Below, one piece after another: positions 40,701-50,263 of a stretch of 64,000 nucleotides of DNA. Both the position numbers and the translations under genes were made by a program. The notes under the pieces were generated by a model. The model saw only the letters and a program-made list of their open reading frames with translations. It searched no databases and was not told the DNA's origin. How positions within the stretch are numbered: position 1 is the stretch's first letter; every line of letters begins with the position of its first letter. Origin of the DNA: Atrichornis clamosus (Eukaryota; Chordata; Aves; Passeriformes; Menuridae); NCBI GenBank assembly GCA_013400975.1, contig WBMZ01000239.1:177998-241997 (forward strand), given 5' to 3'.

Positions 40701-43700
40701 GAGAGCCTCAAGAATGCCCGTTTCCTGTGTTGAGGGACACGGCTGCTTGTACATTTGGTTACACCTGCGCTTTGGAGTCTCCCATCTTCTCCAGGAATGA
40801 AGACAGGTCTCCCCAGCAGCGTGGGGTTGTAGGGTTTGGGGTGGGTTTTTTCTGACTTGAACTGTTAAGGACAGGCTCTGAGAGACACAGTGTGTGTATG
40901 AATGTCACTGCAGCAGTTTGTCATTGCAGCCTGTGATGTCTGCCCTCCACCAAAGTTAACTGTCCATGCAGGGCTTGCAGAAGGCACTGTGATCTTTTCT
41001 CATGTGCTGCAGAGAGCAGGCTGCCATTGCTTTGAGCCTTCAGCTGAGCTGAGCTGTGGTCTCCTGTCTCGCTCCACTTGTCAGACCTTTCAGCTAGCCA
41101 GTTCAGCTCAGTACATCAGTGGAATTCAGGGTTTTTTTCAGCTGGATTACCAAAATTTACTTAGAGGGGGTAGTGAGCTGCAAATGGGCTCAACCATCTT
41201 AAGGCATTGCACCCCAGTTTCAGTGCTAGGCACAGTGCTCCACCTAAGTTTGTCCCTAGCCAAGACCTGACCTGTCCCCTCCTTCATTCTTTCCACCCTT
41301 TGCTGTTTACCCCTGCATACCCTGTCTTGTTTTCCTGCAGCCTCAGAGCAGCTGGCTGCCTCGCACACGTGGCTCCCATTTCTCTTCTGCCTCTGGCATC
41401 TTGGGAGCGCCCAGGGGTCTTCCTGCTGTGCTTGTCTTCTAGTCTCCCTGCCAAAGCTGCAGCTCCTCATTCCTGCTCTCTCACCCATCCCAACCTCTGG
41501 CATTTTTGCTCATCCGTGGATGGCTGAATATTCATTTCCTCCTGGCCTGATTGCTGTGAATACCAATTCCTCCTCCTTTTTCCGGCTGTTCTGTAGATTT
41601 CGATGTCTGCCAAATTGTTTTCATTCCCTCACCCCACTGCAGACTGCACCTCCGCAGAAAGCGATCCGCTCGGTGCACAGCCCCAGCTCCCCACCCAGCC
41701 CTTCCTTCTGAGCCGAGCGATCAGGTTGCCCTCCTGCCTCTGACAGGGACAGACTTCTCCCTCCTCCTGCAAGCAGTCAGCAAACTAGTGTCTCCAGTTC
41801 AACAGGCAGAAGAGTTGCAGGCCCCTGCAAGGAGACTGCAGCAGTTTGTGGTGGCACTGCGTGTTTGAGTGCCATGTTTCTCAGCTTGCCAGTCTGCAGA
41901 TTGGTGCCAGGTTGCAGAGTCCTCTCCAAAGCAGCAAGCTCCTGGCTCCATGCTGAAGCAGAGTTTTTTCAGGCTTGAGGTATGATCAGAAAAGCCTGGT
42001 AAAGGTGCCTGCATTCATGCTGAGCAGCTTGGTCATAAACCCTGGCCTGGAGCCTGCTGCAGGTTGAAGCTAAGTGAAAAGGGGAATGTAGTGGAGAGGG
42101 GATGTTGTGGTTCCCTCATACCCCAGGAAACCTGTGTGCCGCAGCAGCAGAGTGGCAAGGTTGAGCGGAGAGGGCTGCAGACACCTAGTAGCTCTCATAT
42201 TTGGATTTGGTGGGTTTGGATCTCTTCTCTTGCCAAACAAAACAAGAAAGGGAGACCAGAGTCTTCCCTTTCTCTTTCCGTCCAGTAGTCCTGCTTATAT
42301 GTTGCCAAAATGGAGGTCAGAGGCTTCCACTTGCCCATGGCATCCTGGCAGTCACTTGCTCTCCACTGATGTTCCTGGCCCAAAGCAGCCAGTGGGCACG
42401 GGAGGTTGGCTGCCTGCACTGCAGTGGGACAGTCTGGCTGCCTGTCTTTCAGATGTGAGGTGGAGAGCAGTGCAGCTGGGTGCTTAGCTCCACCACTGTT
42501 TGTTGCTAGAATAGTCCCTTCTCTGGAGCATGGGGCTCATAGCTGGGAAGAACAAGGAAAGGGAGGGGTGAGAAAGGGGCTATGGGAATGGTGTACTCTT
42601 CAGGATGGAAAGTAATGCCAGAGATGGAGGAAGGGGTGGACCAGAGGAAGGAAAGGAGGAGCAGGGGGAAGGAAACAAACCTGTAGGCTAAAATGGGAAT
42701 AATAATCCACTGGATGCTGCTGCAACCTAACTCCCAGGAATGCTGCTCCAAGGCCCCCTCACTGCGTGGGGATGTTTGCCTGGTCCTGCACTGCTGTCTC
42801 TGCTCCTGTGCCAAGCCAGCTGTCCTGCCTGGAGCTCTGGCCTTTGCGGCTGTTGTGGAGAGCAGGATGTGTTTGCTTTTGCCTATCACGTGTTTTTTTA
42901 AAGAGGGTGGGAGTTCCTCCACTTGAATTCCCAGGGCTGGTCTCCCCCGTGACGTCTCTGGTTTCTGTGACTTGGGGGACTCCATGGAGTTGGGTCATGG
43001 TCCTCATCCCAGACTTCTGACTTGGCAGCAGCTGTTTTCTTGGACTGCTTCGTGCTTGCCAGCCTGGCTTTGAGATGAGTCAAAAACTATCCCAGCACAG
43101 GCACGCAGGATGGGCATGTGCTATTTCAACATGGAGGTGCCTTGGATGGGGACCTCTGGGAGCATTTCCCACACCCAGCATCTGGTTCATGTGAACAATG
43201 TGCTGTACTGGGGTCAGGGCCTTCCCCATGCCCAGAGCACCAGCTCTGTACGGGTCTCTGGCTCTTCCTATGCTGCTGTTTCCTGATTAAACTGTGAGCT
43301 TAACTTCAATGGATCAGATGAAAGTCACTGTCTCCCACTGTCTCACCAACAGTTGTTATCTTGACCCTTTTTCCTTCTTCCCCACTCTGTATGTCTAAAG
43401 CTGAGCCTCTAATTTTAGACTGAGGAAGATAATTGAGGGTCAAAAAAGATTGCTGTATAATTTCAACATATTTTTCAGTGGTTGGGGTGGAAGACAAAGT
43501 TAGGAGCTCCTTCCCCTCAAACCTTTGTATTGCGGGAAAGAAGGACATAGAGGGAGGAGTGAGTTGGTACAGTCTGCTCTCTGCAGAAGTCATGCTGTTC
43601 CTTGGCAATTAGCGAAAACCAAGAGTGTAAAGGCATAAACTACTGTATTTCCTTTGCAGATCCTATTGACCGAAGAATTCGTAGAGAGAATGCTGGAAGA

Positions 43701-46700
43701 TTTAGAAGATCTGAATTCTCCAGAGGAAGTAAGGCTGCATCGTTCCCTTATCTTCCACATATTGCCCCAGAGAGCTCAGCCCATCCTGCAGATTGCCTTT
43801 GATCCTCCCCTCAGCTTGCAGGCTGCAGCCCTGCCCCATCCATAGACTTGAGGCCTTGCTAAACCTTCACATCTGCTGTGAACTACTGAGGCACTGAGAG
43901 AAGGGATTGCAAGAAATACAAGACAGGGATAGGTATTAAGGGAGACGGCATTTTCATTTCCACCAGCATCTTTCCCAACATGGAATCTGAGCACCCTGAA
44001 TCAAAGCAGTGCAGGTTGGCAGGGTTTCCTCCATGCCATGCATAGATAGTGTCCTCGCCAGCAGCTCCAAGCACATCACCTTCCCTGCTCTAAGAAAGGC
44101 TGAAAGTGGTGGCAGCACATTTAGTTTTGAACAATCTGTTGTATGGGCCTCCTTTTTTGAGTTTGGTAAGCAGGTGGGACTTTTTCACCTCTGCTACTTG
44201 GCCTTCACCTGTTGCCCCTGCACGGCTTGCAAAGGACCATCTCCAGCCTGGAAGCATTACAGCAACAGCCAGGGGAGCTTTATAAAGCTGGTACTAAACT
44301 TCCCGCTGCCATGTGATCTCTTCCTGGGGAACATTTTACACCCCGTCTCCCATGAATGCCATATAAATATTCTGCTTGACTTCAAAGAGCAGTGGCAGAA
44401 ATGACATGTAATATTTTTAATCCCATTTTTTACAGCTCCCTGCAGACTCTAAAGAAACTTTCCTTGGCTTGTAGAGCAGTCCTCCCATCACTTGCTCTGC
44501 TCCCCTCCCCCCAGGAAAATCTCAGGGCTCTAATTGTTTAATCCAGAGTTGACTTAATGCCAGGGTGTTCTTCACTGTGTGAGTGAGGGGAGCACGCTGC
44601 TGGCTGTGCAGTGACTTTCAGGCCAGCTTTTATCCAGTTAAACCTAATCCAAAGCTCATTTTTGCTAGTGACATGGAAGCCCAGGAGCACTTTGGTTTGA
44701 AGGCCCTTTAGTAAAGGCTTTGGATGGCTCATGTTCCTACGCTGTCCGCTGAGAGGCGGAGAGCATGGCAGCTCCTGGCACAGCGACCGGTGTTTGGTTC
44801 CGACTCACTGTGACTTTGCTGAAATAAAAAGCCAAAAACAAACAAATGCAAAGGATGACTTCTCCAAGAGGATTGCTTTGGAACCACCGCTGTTTATAAA
44901 AAGGAAAATACTTGAGATGAAATGTGATCTTTCAGCATCCAGATTCCTCCAAGGATTTGTAACTTGCAGGATCCCGGGTTGGGCCAACTGAAAGCATTCC
45001 TCAGCAGCCCTGACTGTTGCTGATGATGTTCATGTGGTAGAATGAAGCACTGTAAAGAGTCTTTGCTGCATAAGGAGCCACCTGTGTTAAGTGAAATTAA
45101 GTGAAATAATCTGTCTGAGTATCTTTAGCATGTTTTTCACATGTCTTGGACAATGAACTCAGAATTCCCTGGGCAGTGCAAGGCCACTGGATTACATGGT
45201 GCAAGCTGTACACAGGGCTTGAGTTTATAAAAAAACATAAATGGGACTTGAGCTGTTTGTTTGCTAGAGGATAAAGAATGGGAGTTTATGGTAGCCTCTA
45301 TCCTGAAGAATCCTCCTGCTGAGCCCCCAGATCATGGGTCAGACCCTGAACCACCAGCCCAGCATACTAAGGTCAATGGATACCAGCTACAGGTTACCCT
45401 CGTGGGCAGCTGCAAATGGAGCAAGGTCAGGAGCAAATTCATATTAGAGCCACCCTTGCTGTGGAGCAGGCGGCTGGAGGGGATCTCACACTGAGCCTGT
45501 GTTAATGTCCATCAGAATCAGGGTGCCTATGGGAAGAAAGACAAGTAATTGGATAAAGAGGCATGATTTGGAGGTCGCTGTTCCCTTGGACCAACTGTCT
45601 AATTCAAATAGCCCCTGGGAGGCCTACAGTGCTGCTGGCCTTGGTCTGAGGACTCTCCTAGGAGAGGACCACTGTATCCATATGCATTCTGCATTAGCCA
45701 CCTCCAGGTCAGATTGTCACTGGTGGTGTTGGATCCCTGTGAGATTCCTCCCTGAAAGTCCCATCAGGGTGTCAGGGAGTATCACAGCACAGGGCAGTGC
45801 GACACTGGGTGCAGTATAGTTTTGAAAACAAAATGATCCTGCAAACAGGCTTCCAGAGCTACCCCCCATGTGTTTTGGGTCCTCAGGCTGGGCACAGGTA
45901 TTGTGTAAATGCCTGTGCAGAACTGGTTGCCATTCAGCTGTGGATGGGGCAGATTTGTAGCCTAAGAGATTCCACCCCTCACCTCCCACCCCCACCCCAG
46001 AGCTGTGTTTGAGAGACTTGTGTGAATGCGTGGGCACTGGTCATGTGGTTGTGAGAAGGGTTGGTGGTAAGGCTTCATGGAGCACTGTCCCTGCATGGTT
46101 GTGTTTGGGATCAGAGATGTTAGGGTGACTTCCTAGCCTAAGGCAGGGTGCCCTGGAGTGGCATCAGGATGGGACCAGTGCACTTGTCTTGTTTGGGAAA
46201 CATTGCCCAGAGACAGAGCTGTGTAAACCAGACTGGGGCCAAAAATCTCCATTCTGTGTGCTTCAACCAGTGTTTGCAAAACAGCCCGAGCAGCCGAGTG
46301 CCTGTGTGAGCACAAGGCATTGTACAGTTCTGTGAGGCCTTGGTGCCAGAGGTGGAAAGGACTGGAGCAGGAATGCTGTGCAGGCACACTGGCTCTCCCC
46401 AGCCAGGGCAGCACAGTTTGCCTGTCATCCAGCAGAGCTGTGCTGGCTCACCTACATCCCGTCCTGAACGAGCAGGGTTTTGAAAACTGCTCTTAAGTCT
46501 CCCTTTAAAGCAAGTGCAGGCTCTGGGGGCTGGGATAAGTGAAAGGAGAGGGACATGGTTAGATAGGATGCTGGAAATCTTCAGAGAGGGCGGGAAGGGG
46601 AAATGGTGATGGGGGCAGAAACCTTCCAAAATTCTTCTGATGAAACAAACAGCGCTTGGGCTGCAAGCTCAGAACTTTACTTTGGCAGCTGAGGCGCAGG

Positions 46701-46967
46701 CCACATTATCTAATGTCCACTGCTGTCCAAAACATACTGATGGGGAAATGTTTTCTTAGTGGCCTCTTGTTTTAAAAAATAATAATAACATGAGGCTGCC
46801 TGCCTTTGCAACAATTTGGTTTTTTCTGTGCAGATTGCAGTGATATGCATTAACTGGTTCTCTTTACTGTCTTACAGTTTAAACTTCCAAAGGAGTACAG
46901 CTGGCCTGAAAAGAAACTGAAAGTTTCCATCTTGCCAGATGCCGTGTTCGACAACCCACTGCATTAG
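7567..46967 (+). CDS. SUFU: SUFU, suppressor of fused homolog, exons 4-12 (5' part outside window)
   Basis: Join of 7567-7709, 10020-10105, 12076-12148, 16715-16868, 18319-18430, 28966-29100, 30472-30610, 43660-43728 and 46878-46967 (1001 bp; 333 residues plus stop, human residues 152-484). SUFU binds GLI1/2/3, holds them in the cytoplasm or nucleus in repressed form and promotes GLI3 repressor formation; it is the key negative regulator of Hedgehog signalling. The exons encode the last part of the N-terminal SUFU domain, the acidic disordered loop (about residues 279-360) and the C-terminal GLI-binding domain ending in PLH. The reading frame is intact, with no stop or frameshift, and all internal junctions are GT-AG. 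Only a few substitutions relative to my memory of human SUFU are seen (for example Ala210, Val228, Asn-Leu before Asp-Arg-Ala-Pro, Thr404, Arg442). Exons 1-3 are not in the window, so the start codon cannot be placed. Confidence 0.97.
7710..10019 (+). other. SUFU: SUFU intron 4
   Basis: This 2310-bp intron has a GTATGT donor and an acceptor ending TTATTGCAG at 10019. Open frames on both strands (8821-9064 minus, 9240-9736 plus) are short and unlike known proteins. I see no repeat or RNA gene. Confidence 0.93.
10020..10105 (+). CDS. SUFU: SUFU exon 5
   Basis: The 86-bp exon encodes IVGVCTEELHAAQQWNGQG and continues through ILELLRTVP, human residues 200-227, plus two bases (GT) of codon 228. 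It follows CAG and precedes GTAAG. With the first base of exon 6 the split codon is GTA (Val), where I recall Ile in human. Ala210 replaces the Ser I recall in human. This is the end of the N-terminal lobe core. Confidence 0.97.
10106..12075 (+). other. SUFU: SUFU intron 5
   Basis: This 1970-bp intron runs from GTAAG to CTTTGTAG. A short imperfect direct repeat containing TTAGTTACCTAT occurs twice near 11714-11745. No gene, RNA or recognisable mobile element was seen. Confidence 0.93.
12076..12148 (+). CDS. SUFU: SUFU exon 6
   Basis: The 73-bp exon supplies the third base of codon 228 and then AGGPWLITDMRRGETIFEID and PHLQ, human residues 229-252. It ends exactly on the Gln252 codon and is followed by GTATGT. 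This is a highly conserved part of the linker region between the two SUFU lobes. The match to human is complete as far as I recall. Confidence 0.97.
12149..16714 (+). other. SUFU: SUFU intron 6
   Basis: This 4566-bp intron runs from GTATGT to TTCAAGCAG. The segment 13380-13930 is open in two plus frames and one minus frame at once (180, 65 and 69 codons), the usual sign of a locally GC-rich stretch with few stops rather than a gene. No recognisable repeat was seen. Confidence 0.92.
16715..16868 (+). CDS. SUFU: SUFU exon 7
   Basis: The 154-bp exon encodes ERVDKGIETDGSNLSGVSAK and continues CAWDDLSRPPEDDEDSRSI to RRLSGK, human residues 253-303, plus one base of codon 304. It contains Lys257, reported as an ubiquitylation site, and the start of the acidic flexible loop (PPEDDED) that is disordered in crystal structures. 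The donor is GTAAG at 16869. Confidence 0.97.
16869..18318 (+). other. SUFU: SUFU intron 7
   Basis: This 1450-bp intron runs from GTAAG to CTTTGCAG. It is AT-rich in its second half. No gene or repeat was recognised. Confidence 0.93.
18319..18430 (+). CDS. SUFU: SUFU exon 8
   Basis: The 112-bp exon completes Asp304 and encodes TEQIRETLRRGLEINSKPVL and PPINAQRQNGLNLDRA, ending with two bases of Pro341 before GTGAG. Lys321, reported as a modification site, is retained. The segment INAQ...GLNLDRAP differs from the human INPQ...GLAHDRAP I recall. It is part of the flexible loop, so the substitutions fall where variation is expected. Confidence 0.97.
20965..21115 (+). repeat. MIR-like SINE fragment
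   Basis: The stretch reads like the MIR core and 3' half: a CTTGTGTAATC...GGCAAGTC block, then CTTCAGTTC, then TCTATAAAATGGGACTAATA, then a degenerate AGGATAAATATGTTAACG block. These correspond in order to the MIR landmarks for the GTGACC...GGCAAGTC core, the CTCAGTTTCC block, the TGTAAAATGGGGATAATA block and the GAGGATTAAATGAG block. The order and spacing are convincing by eye. Boundaries are approximate. Confidence 0.7.
22400..22515 (-). repeat. MIR-like SINE fragment
   Basis: In reverse orientation the segment shows the MIR landmark series: GTAGGTGAGTAGTATCT, then GTTACAGATTAGGACAGAGG, then a decayed TTAATTTGCCACAGTTGCAG block, then GAGAGCCAGGCTTGGGAT. This corresponds to the complement of the MIR core up to the GAACCCAGG-type block. 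It is degenerate and its edges are approximate. Confidence 0.6.
23965..24125 (-). repeat. MIR-like SINE fragment
   Basis: Read as the complement, the order GTGCTTTGCAAACATTGACT, TAATCCTTGCAACACCCCTA, GTCTCAGTTTCACAGAGGGA and CAGTGGCACAGCC follows the MIR consensus (GCGCTTTACA, TTAATCCTCACAACAACCCTA, CCATTTTACAGATGAGGAAA, TGGCAGAGCC). This is the clearest of the three fragments in intron 8. Confidence 0.65.
26156..26199. repeat. Perfect 12-bp inverted repeat (hairpin)
   Basis: The arm TGCTGACCCTTC at 26156-26167 is exactly complementary to GAAGGGTCAGCA at 26188-26199, with a 20-base loop. It is too short for a canonical pre-miRNA stem and sits in the AT-rich part of intron 8. The function is unknown. 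Confidence 0.75.
28966..29100 (+). CDS. SUFU: SUFU exon 9
   Basis: The 135-bp exon completes Pro341 and encodes SRKDSLESESSAAIIPHELI, RTRQLESVHLKFNQESGAL and IPLCL, with two bases of Arg386 before GTGAG. It carries Ser342 and Ser346, the paired GSK3-beta/PKA phosphorylation sites reported to stabilise human SUFU; both serines and the intervening Arg-Lys-Asp are present. It also holds the exit from the disordered loop and the first strand of the C-terminal GLI-binding lobe. Both flanking junctions have the same phase, so exon skipping would keep the frame. Confidence 0.97.
29101..30471 (+). other. SUFU: SUFU intron 9
   Basis: This 1371-bp intron runs from GTGAG to TTTCCCAG. I see no gene or recognisable repeat. 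Confidence 0.93.
30472..30610 (+). CDS. SUFU: SUFU exon 10
   Basis: The 139-bp exon completes Arg386 and encodes GRLLHGRHFTYKSITGDTAI, TFVSTGVEGAFATEEHPYA and AHGPWLQ, human residues 387-432. It ends on a codon boundary before GTGAG. It forms the central part of the C-terminal lobe that contacts GLI. Thr404 stands where I recall Met in human. If the donor is not used, the frame stays open for 27 further codons, to a TAA at 30692-30694. Confidence 0.97.
34309..34350. repeat. Two-copy tandem repeat, period 25
   Basis: TTTCAATACAATATCTA at 34309-34325 recurs as TTTCAATACAGTATCTA at 34334-34350 with one substitution. It is a simple local duplication. Confidence 0.8.
34459..34493. repeat. Perfect 13-bp inverted repeat (hairpin)
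   Basis: AAGTGGAAGTCCT (34459-34471) and AGGACTTCCACTT (34481-34493) are exact reverse complements around a 9-base loop. The stem does not extend further. It could extrude as a small cruciform or fold in the intron transcript. No function can be assigned. Confidence 0.85.
37670..37790. repeat. Possible ancient CR1/L3-type LINE remnant
   Basis: The segment around TTTGTCCATGCTAGTTTTAA followed by ATGAGTCAAGTTCTTTC is reminiscent of the TTGTCCAACCTAGTTTTAAA...TCAAGTGATGG block found in 3' parts of old CR1/L3 elements of reptiles. The resemblance is partial and by memory only. Confidence 0.3.
43660..43728 (+). CDS. SUFU: SUFU exon 11
   Basis: The 69-bp exon (23 codons, phase 0 at both ends) encodes ILLTEEFVERMLEDLEDLNS and PEE, human residues 433-455. 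It forms a helix of the C-terminal lobe. Arg442 and Asn451 differ from the Lys and Thr I recall in human. The acceptor is TTTGCAG and the donor GTAAG. Its symmetry means that skipping would remove 23 residues without changing the frame. Confidence 0.97.
43729..46877 (+). other. SUFU: SUFU intron 11
   Basis: This 3149-bp intron runs from GTAAG to GTCTTACAG. A short 10-base tandem repeat (TAAGTGAAAT twice) lies near 45088-45108. No gene was recognised. Confidence 0.93.
46878..46967 (+). CDS. SUFU: SUFU exon 12, terminal coding part
   Basis: The final 90 coding bases encode FKLPKEYSWPEKKLKVSILP and DAVFDNPLH, followed by TAG at 46965-46967. This is the conserved C-terminus of SUFU (human residues 456-484), with Ala and Asn where I recall Val and Ser. 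The acceptor is CTTACAG with AG at 46876-46877. Confidence 0.97.
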   Translation, partial: FKLPKEYSWPEKKLKVSILPDAVFDNPLH

Positions 46968-47064
46968 AGCTGAATTACACTCTTCTAACAACTGGGAGAG
47001 CCAAGTTACTGTCCATTACCCAGTGACTCACAGGATAATTAATGCAGTAAAAACTCTGCCTGCA

Positions 47065-47070
47065 AATAAA
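47065..47070 (+). terminator. SUFU: Proximal polyadenylation signal AATAAA
   Basis: A canonical AATAAA lies 98 bases after the SUFU stop codon. The following bases are only weakly GU-rich, so use of this site would be modest. It would give a very short 3' UTR. Confidence 0.4.
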
Positions 47071-48599
47071 GTTTGCTGCACAACCACTGCAAACAGAAGA
47101 GGAGCTACTCAGCACCAGCCCAGACCGAACTGAGCCCTTTCCTTTATCCTTCCCAAGGCTGAACTCTCTGGGAACAGCCTGCGTATGTGTGAGTGCGAGT
47201 GAGAACTATTTAACTATGAAAATTAGTAGTAAGAATCCTTTCTCTCTCCTAGCTGCAGAACTCCCCTCTGCCTTAGCCCAGGGTGTAGACGCTCTGCACG
47301 CCTGTATTTACACATACATTTCTGCCAGGTGTGAGCCTATAATCCATGGATTAAATGTTCTTTACGTGACTCTGGAGTCCTTTTGTTAGCCAAACTTTTA
47401 CTGACTGCAGAACTGTTCTTCCATGTGCTATTTTTTTTTCTTTTCAGAAACGGAATGGTATTTCCCCTGTTTAAAGGAGGCCAAAAGCTCACATGCTTGA
47501 AGCTGAACAGATTTAAAGATGAACTTTCTAGTTCAGTCAAGAAAAACAAATCCAGATCCTCCCTGCCCTCAAATTAGGCATGTTTTAAGTGTTGGTCTTG
47601 GTGCTATTAGCTATGGTATCGCTGCAAACAGAGGCAACTTTATTCTCATGCATCCTGTCCTTGTGCCTGAACCCCAGGGAAGGTCGCAACCTCTGGTTTT
47701 GCACAAGCAGGAGGAAAAAAGCTACCGGGGCGGGGGAGATCTCCTGTTTACAGAGTGTTTATCTTTAAAGAGATACTGTCAAGTATTTTTTCCTTGCTAT
47801 TGTACAGAATATGAGAAGCTAGAAAGAATCATTTGTTCACAGGCACAACTTCAGGAGCTCTGCAGGATCAGGGGGCTGCTTGAAAGCACATGAAGTGGAG
47901 ATCTCTGCTGCCCTGGCATAGCAGAGAGGAGACAGCCTCAATGAAGCCAACTATTCTCCCTGTTCCAGCAGGGTTGTGCCCTAGTGCAGCTCCATTTTCC
48001 CCTCTAGCCTTGCTGTGGTGGCTTTTGTCACTGACCTTCCTCCTTTCAGATAGGTTTGAACTGTAAAGCATCAAAATCAGTTTGAAAAGACGTTTTCTCT
48101 AGATCCCTGTGGCTTCCTCCTTGGAGCAAAACATGTGCAGAGGAGCCGGTCTCTGCAGTGCCAGGTTGTGTCTCTGCATCAGCTGCTGGCCCTGTGGATA
48201 CGCTGCAGCAAAGCACCGCAGGCTTTACCCCCTGCTGCTGCTGCAGGTTGTTTCTGATGCATATTCCTCAGCCTTCCTCTGCCCATTGTCTTTTGGTGAC
48301 AACTCTTCACTCCTTGTCAGGGGAGGTGCAGCTTTCCTTCCACCCCTTTCTGCCTACAAGATAACTTGGCGGTTTATGCGCAATAGCTGTGTGATCCTAA
48401 TACAAGTATAACAAAAGCTTTTAACACTTAACTCCCCTGATCAAACAGCAAAGTCCAGGAGGCCTCACAGTACCCCAGGGTTGGTTTTCTGTTTGTTTTC
48501 TGATTTAATTTCTTCTCAGCAGTCAGCTTTGATGTTTTTTGCATATATTTGAGGCTGGTTAATGTTGGTCAAGAAGCAGAGCTAGGAGCCACAAAGCTT

Positions 48600-48680
48600 T
48601 CCTTGGACTTGCTACAGAATTCCTCTGTGGCCTCAGGCGAGTCACTCAATGTCTCTCTGTGCAGAGAGGGTGACTATTGG
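48600..48680 (+). repeat. MIR/CORE-SINE-like fragment in 3' UTR
   Basis: The sequence CTCTGTGGCCTCAGGCGAGT, then CACTCAATGTCTCTCTGTGC, resembles the MIR/CORE-SINE core block (CTGTGACCTTGGGCAAGTCACTTAACCTCTCTGTGC). It is short and decayed, and the boundaries are approximate. Confidence 0.5.
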
Positions 48681-50257
48681 CTAGAGGGCTGTAGGACCTA
48701 CCGAAGCATGCCAGGGTTTGCAGGGGAGGGCGTGCTTTGTGTACAAAGTAGTATTTGTATTATTATAATTGTTTTTATATTATAATTTAAGGCAGGCCAA
48801 ATGCAGGGTCCAACATTGCTCTGCAGAACCTTCCTTTCTGCAAAGCTACGAAAGCAATTTACATGTAAATGAGTTTGTCATTTTGTCTGAACTCAGAGGA
48901 TCATCTTAAAATCCTGCTGTGAAAGAACAAACTTTCAGATATCTGCATGTGCCAGCCAGAGTGATTTCTGTGCTGTGGCAGGCTGCATTCATCTGTGGGA
49001 TCTCTTGGCCAGTTTTCATTGTCCTGGTTAGCACTAAGCATCCCTTCTGCACTGTAAATGTATATGCAAGGGACAGCATAGGTGAGAAAGTGGCATGAAA
49101 ATGTACCAGTCCAGCTTCAAAAATTACATGGCAAAGTATCCCACCACACGATAATGAACAGATGATTGTGGCAGTGGGGAAAAAGGCAAGGGCAGCAACT
49201 ACAGTTTTGTCCTGGAGCCATCCAACAGTAGTGCACGGATGCTCTTGTACGAGCTTGCTGGGGGTACCACAGCAGAGCTGGCCTCTTGCCATGATGCTGG
49301 CTGCTCTTCCTTGTTTCCAGATGCTAGCTCTCATTAAAAGGAGCTTAAAATCCACATCTTTGTGGAGAAGAGACATTCGGAAGGTCAATTGTTGCTGTTC
49401 CTGCAGAGATCAACGTGAGGCAGAGAGAAGTCCATCAGACCCACTCTGGGCTCTGACACACATCTGGAAAGCTTGGGACCTCCTGCCCTATGAACTCTTG
49501 GAGCCTTCGCTGCGGGGATGTGGTGCTGCACTCAGGGAAAGCACCTCCTCCAAGCTGGCTTGTGCTCCAGTTCTGCCTTTCTCATGCAAGTGTTTTCCTC
49601 ACCGTATTTACTCCCATCAGATGCTCTGGGTTGGGTTTCCATTGACTTCAGAGGGAGCACGCTGAATGCATGTGATAATCCACCCAGTATCCTTGTGTGT
49701 GTGTATTTTTGTTCCATGTCATGTATTTATATATAGTTCTGTGTATTTGAGTTATGAACAGGTGGCATGCCAGAAATCTCTATTTCTGAGACACTTTCTC
49801 ACAGATCTTTGCTGGTAGCCAGATAACAATTGAGGGGGGAAGGCTTGAAGGGAAGGAAGTGAAATCTTCCTATTTAGTTAAGGAGGGAAATATTAGACAA
49901 ATAACTGCTAAAATAGAATTCAGTGTCTTATTGTTAGACCAACTATGAGATGCTGGTGAAAGTCACCCCTTAAGCTCCCAGGTCGTGTCGCTGCCTCTCA
50001 GCAAATTCTCTAAAAATAAGAAAGTTGCAGTTACTCAGTATCGTGAAGAGCTGGGCACCCACAGGACATCCCTTCACGATTCACATCAGGTTTGCAATCG
50101 TGCCAAAGGCTTGCTCATTGGCAAGTAAATGAAATGTGAAGTTCGGGTATTTTCATCTTGGGGCAAGGGGACATGTCTGTGTTTGAAGGAAATGGAAAGG
50201 AAACCTTTGTATTTTAGTGAGCAGGTAGTTTGAAAGAGGGGGAGATGCATCAGTGTT

Positions 50258-50263
50258 AATAAA
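50258..50263 (+). terminator. SUFU: Middle polyadenylation signal AATAAA
   Basis: A canonical AATAAA lies about 3.3 kb after the stop, preceded by TCAGTGTT. It would give a 3' UTR of about 3.3 kb, close to the human length as I recall it. The downstream region is T-rich (GTATTTTTCT). Confidence 0.4.

Larger units (their letters stand above)
30611..43659 (+). other. SUFU: SUFU intron 10
   Basis: This is the longest intron in the window (13049 bp), from GTGAG to CCTTTGCAG. It holds a perfect 13-bp hairpin (34459-34493), a two-copy 25-base tandem repeat (34309-34350), a possible very old CR1/L3-like remnant (37670-37790), and a pyrimidine-rich tract at about 35880-35995. That tract gives a spurious Lys/Glu-rich open frame on the minus strand. 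Many short open frames occur on both strands; none resembles a known protein. Confidence 0.92.
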
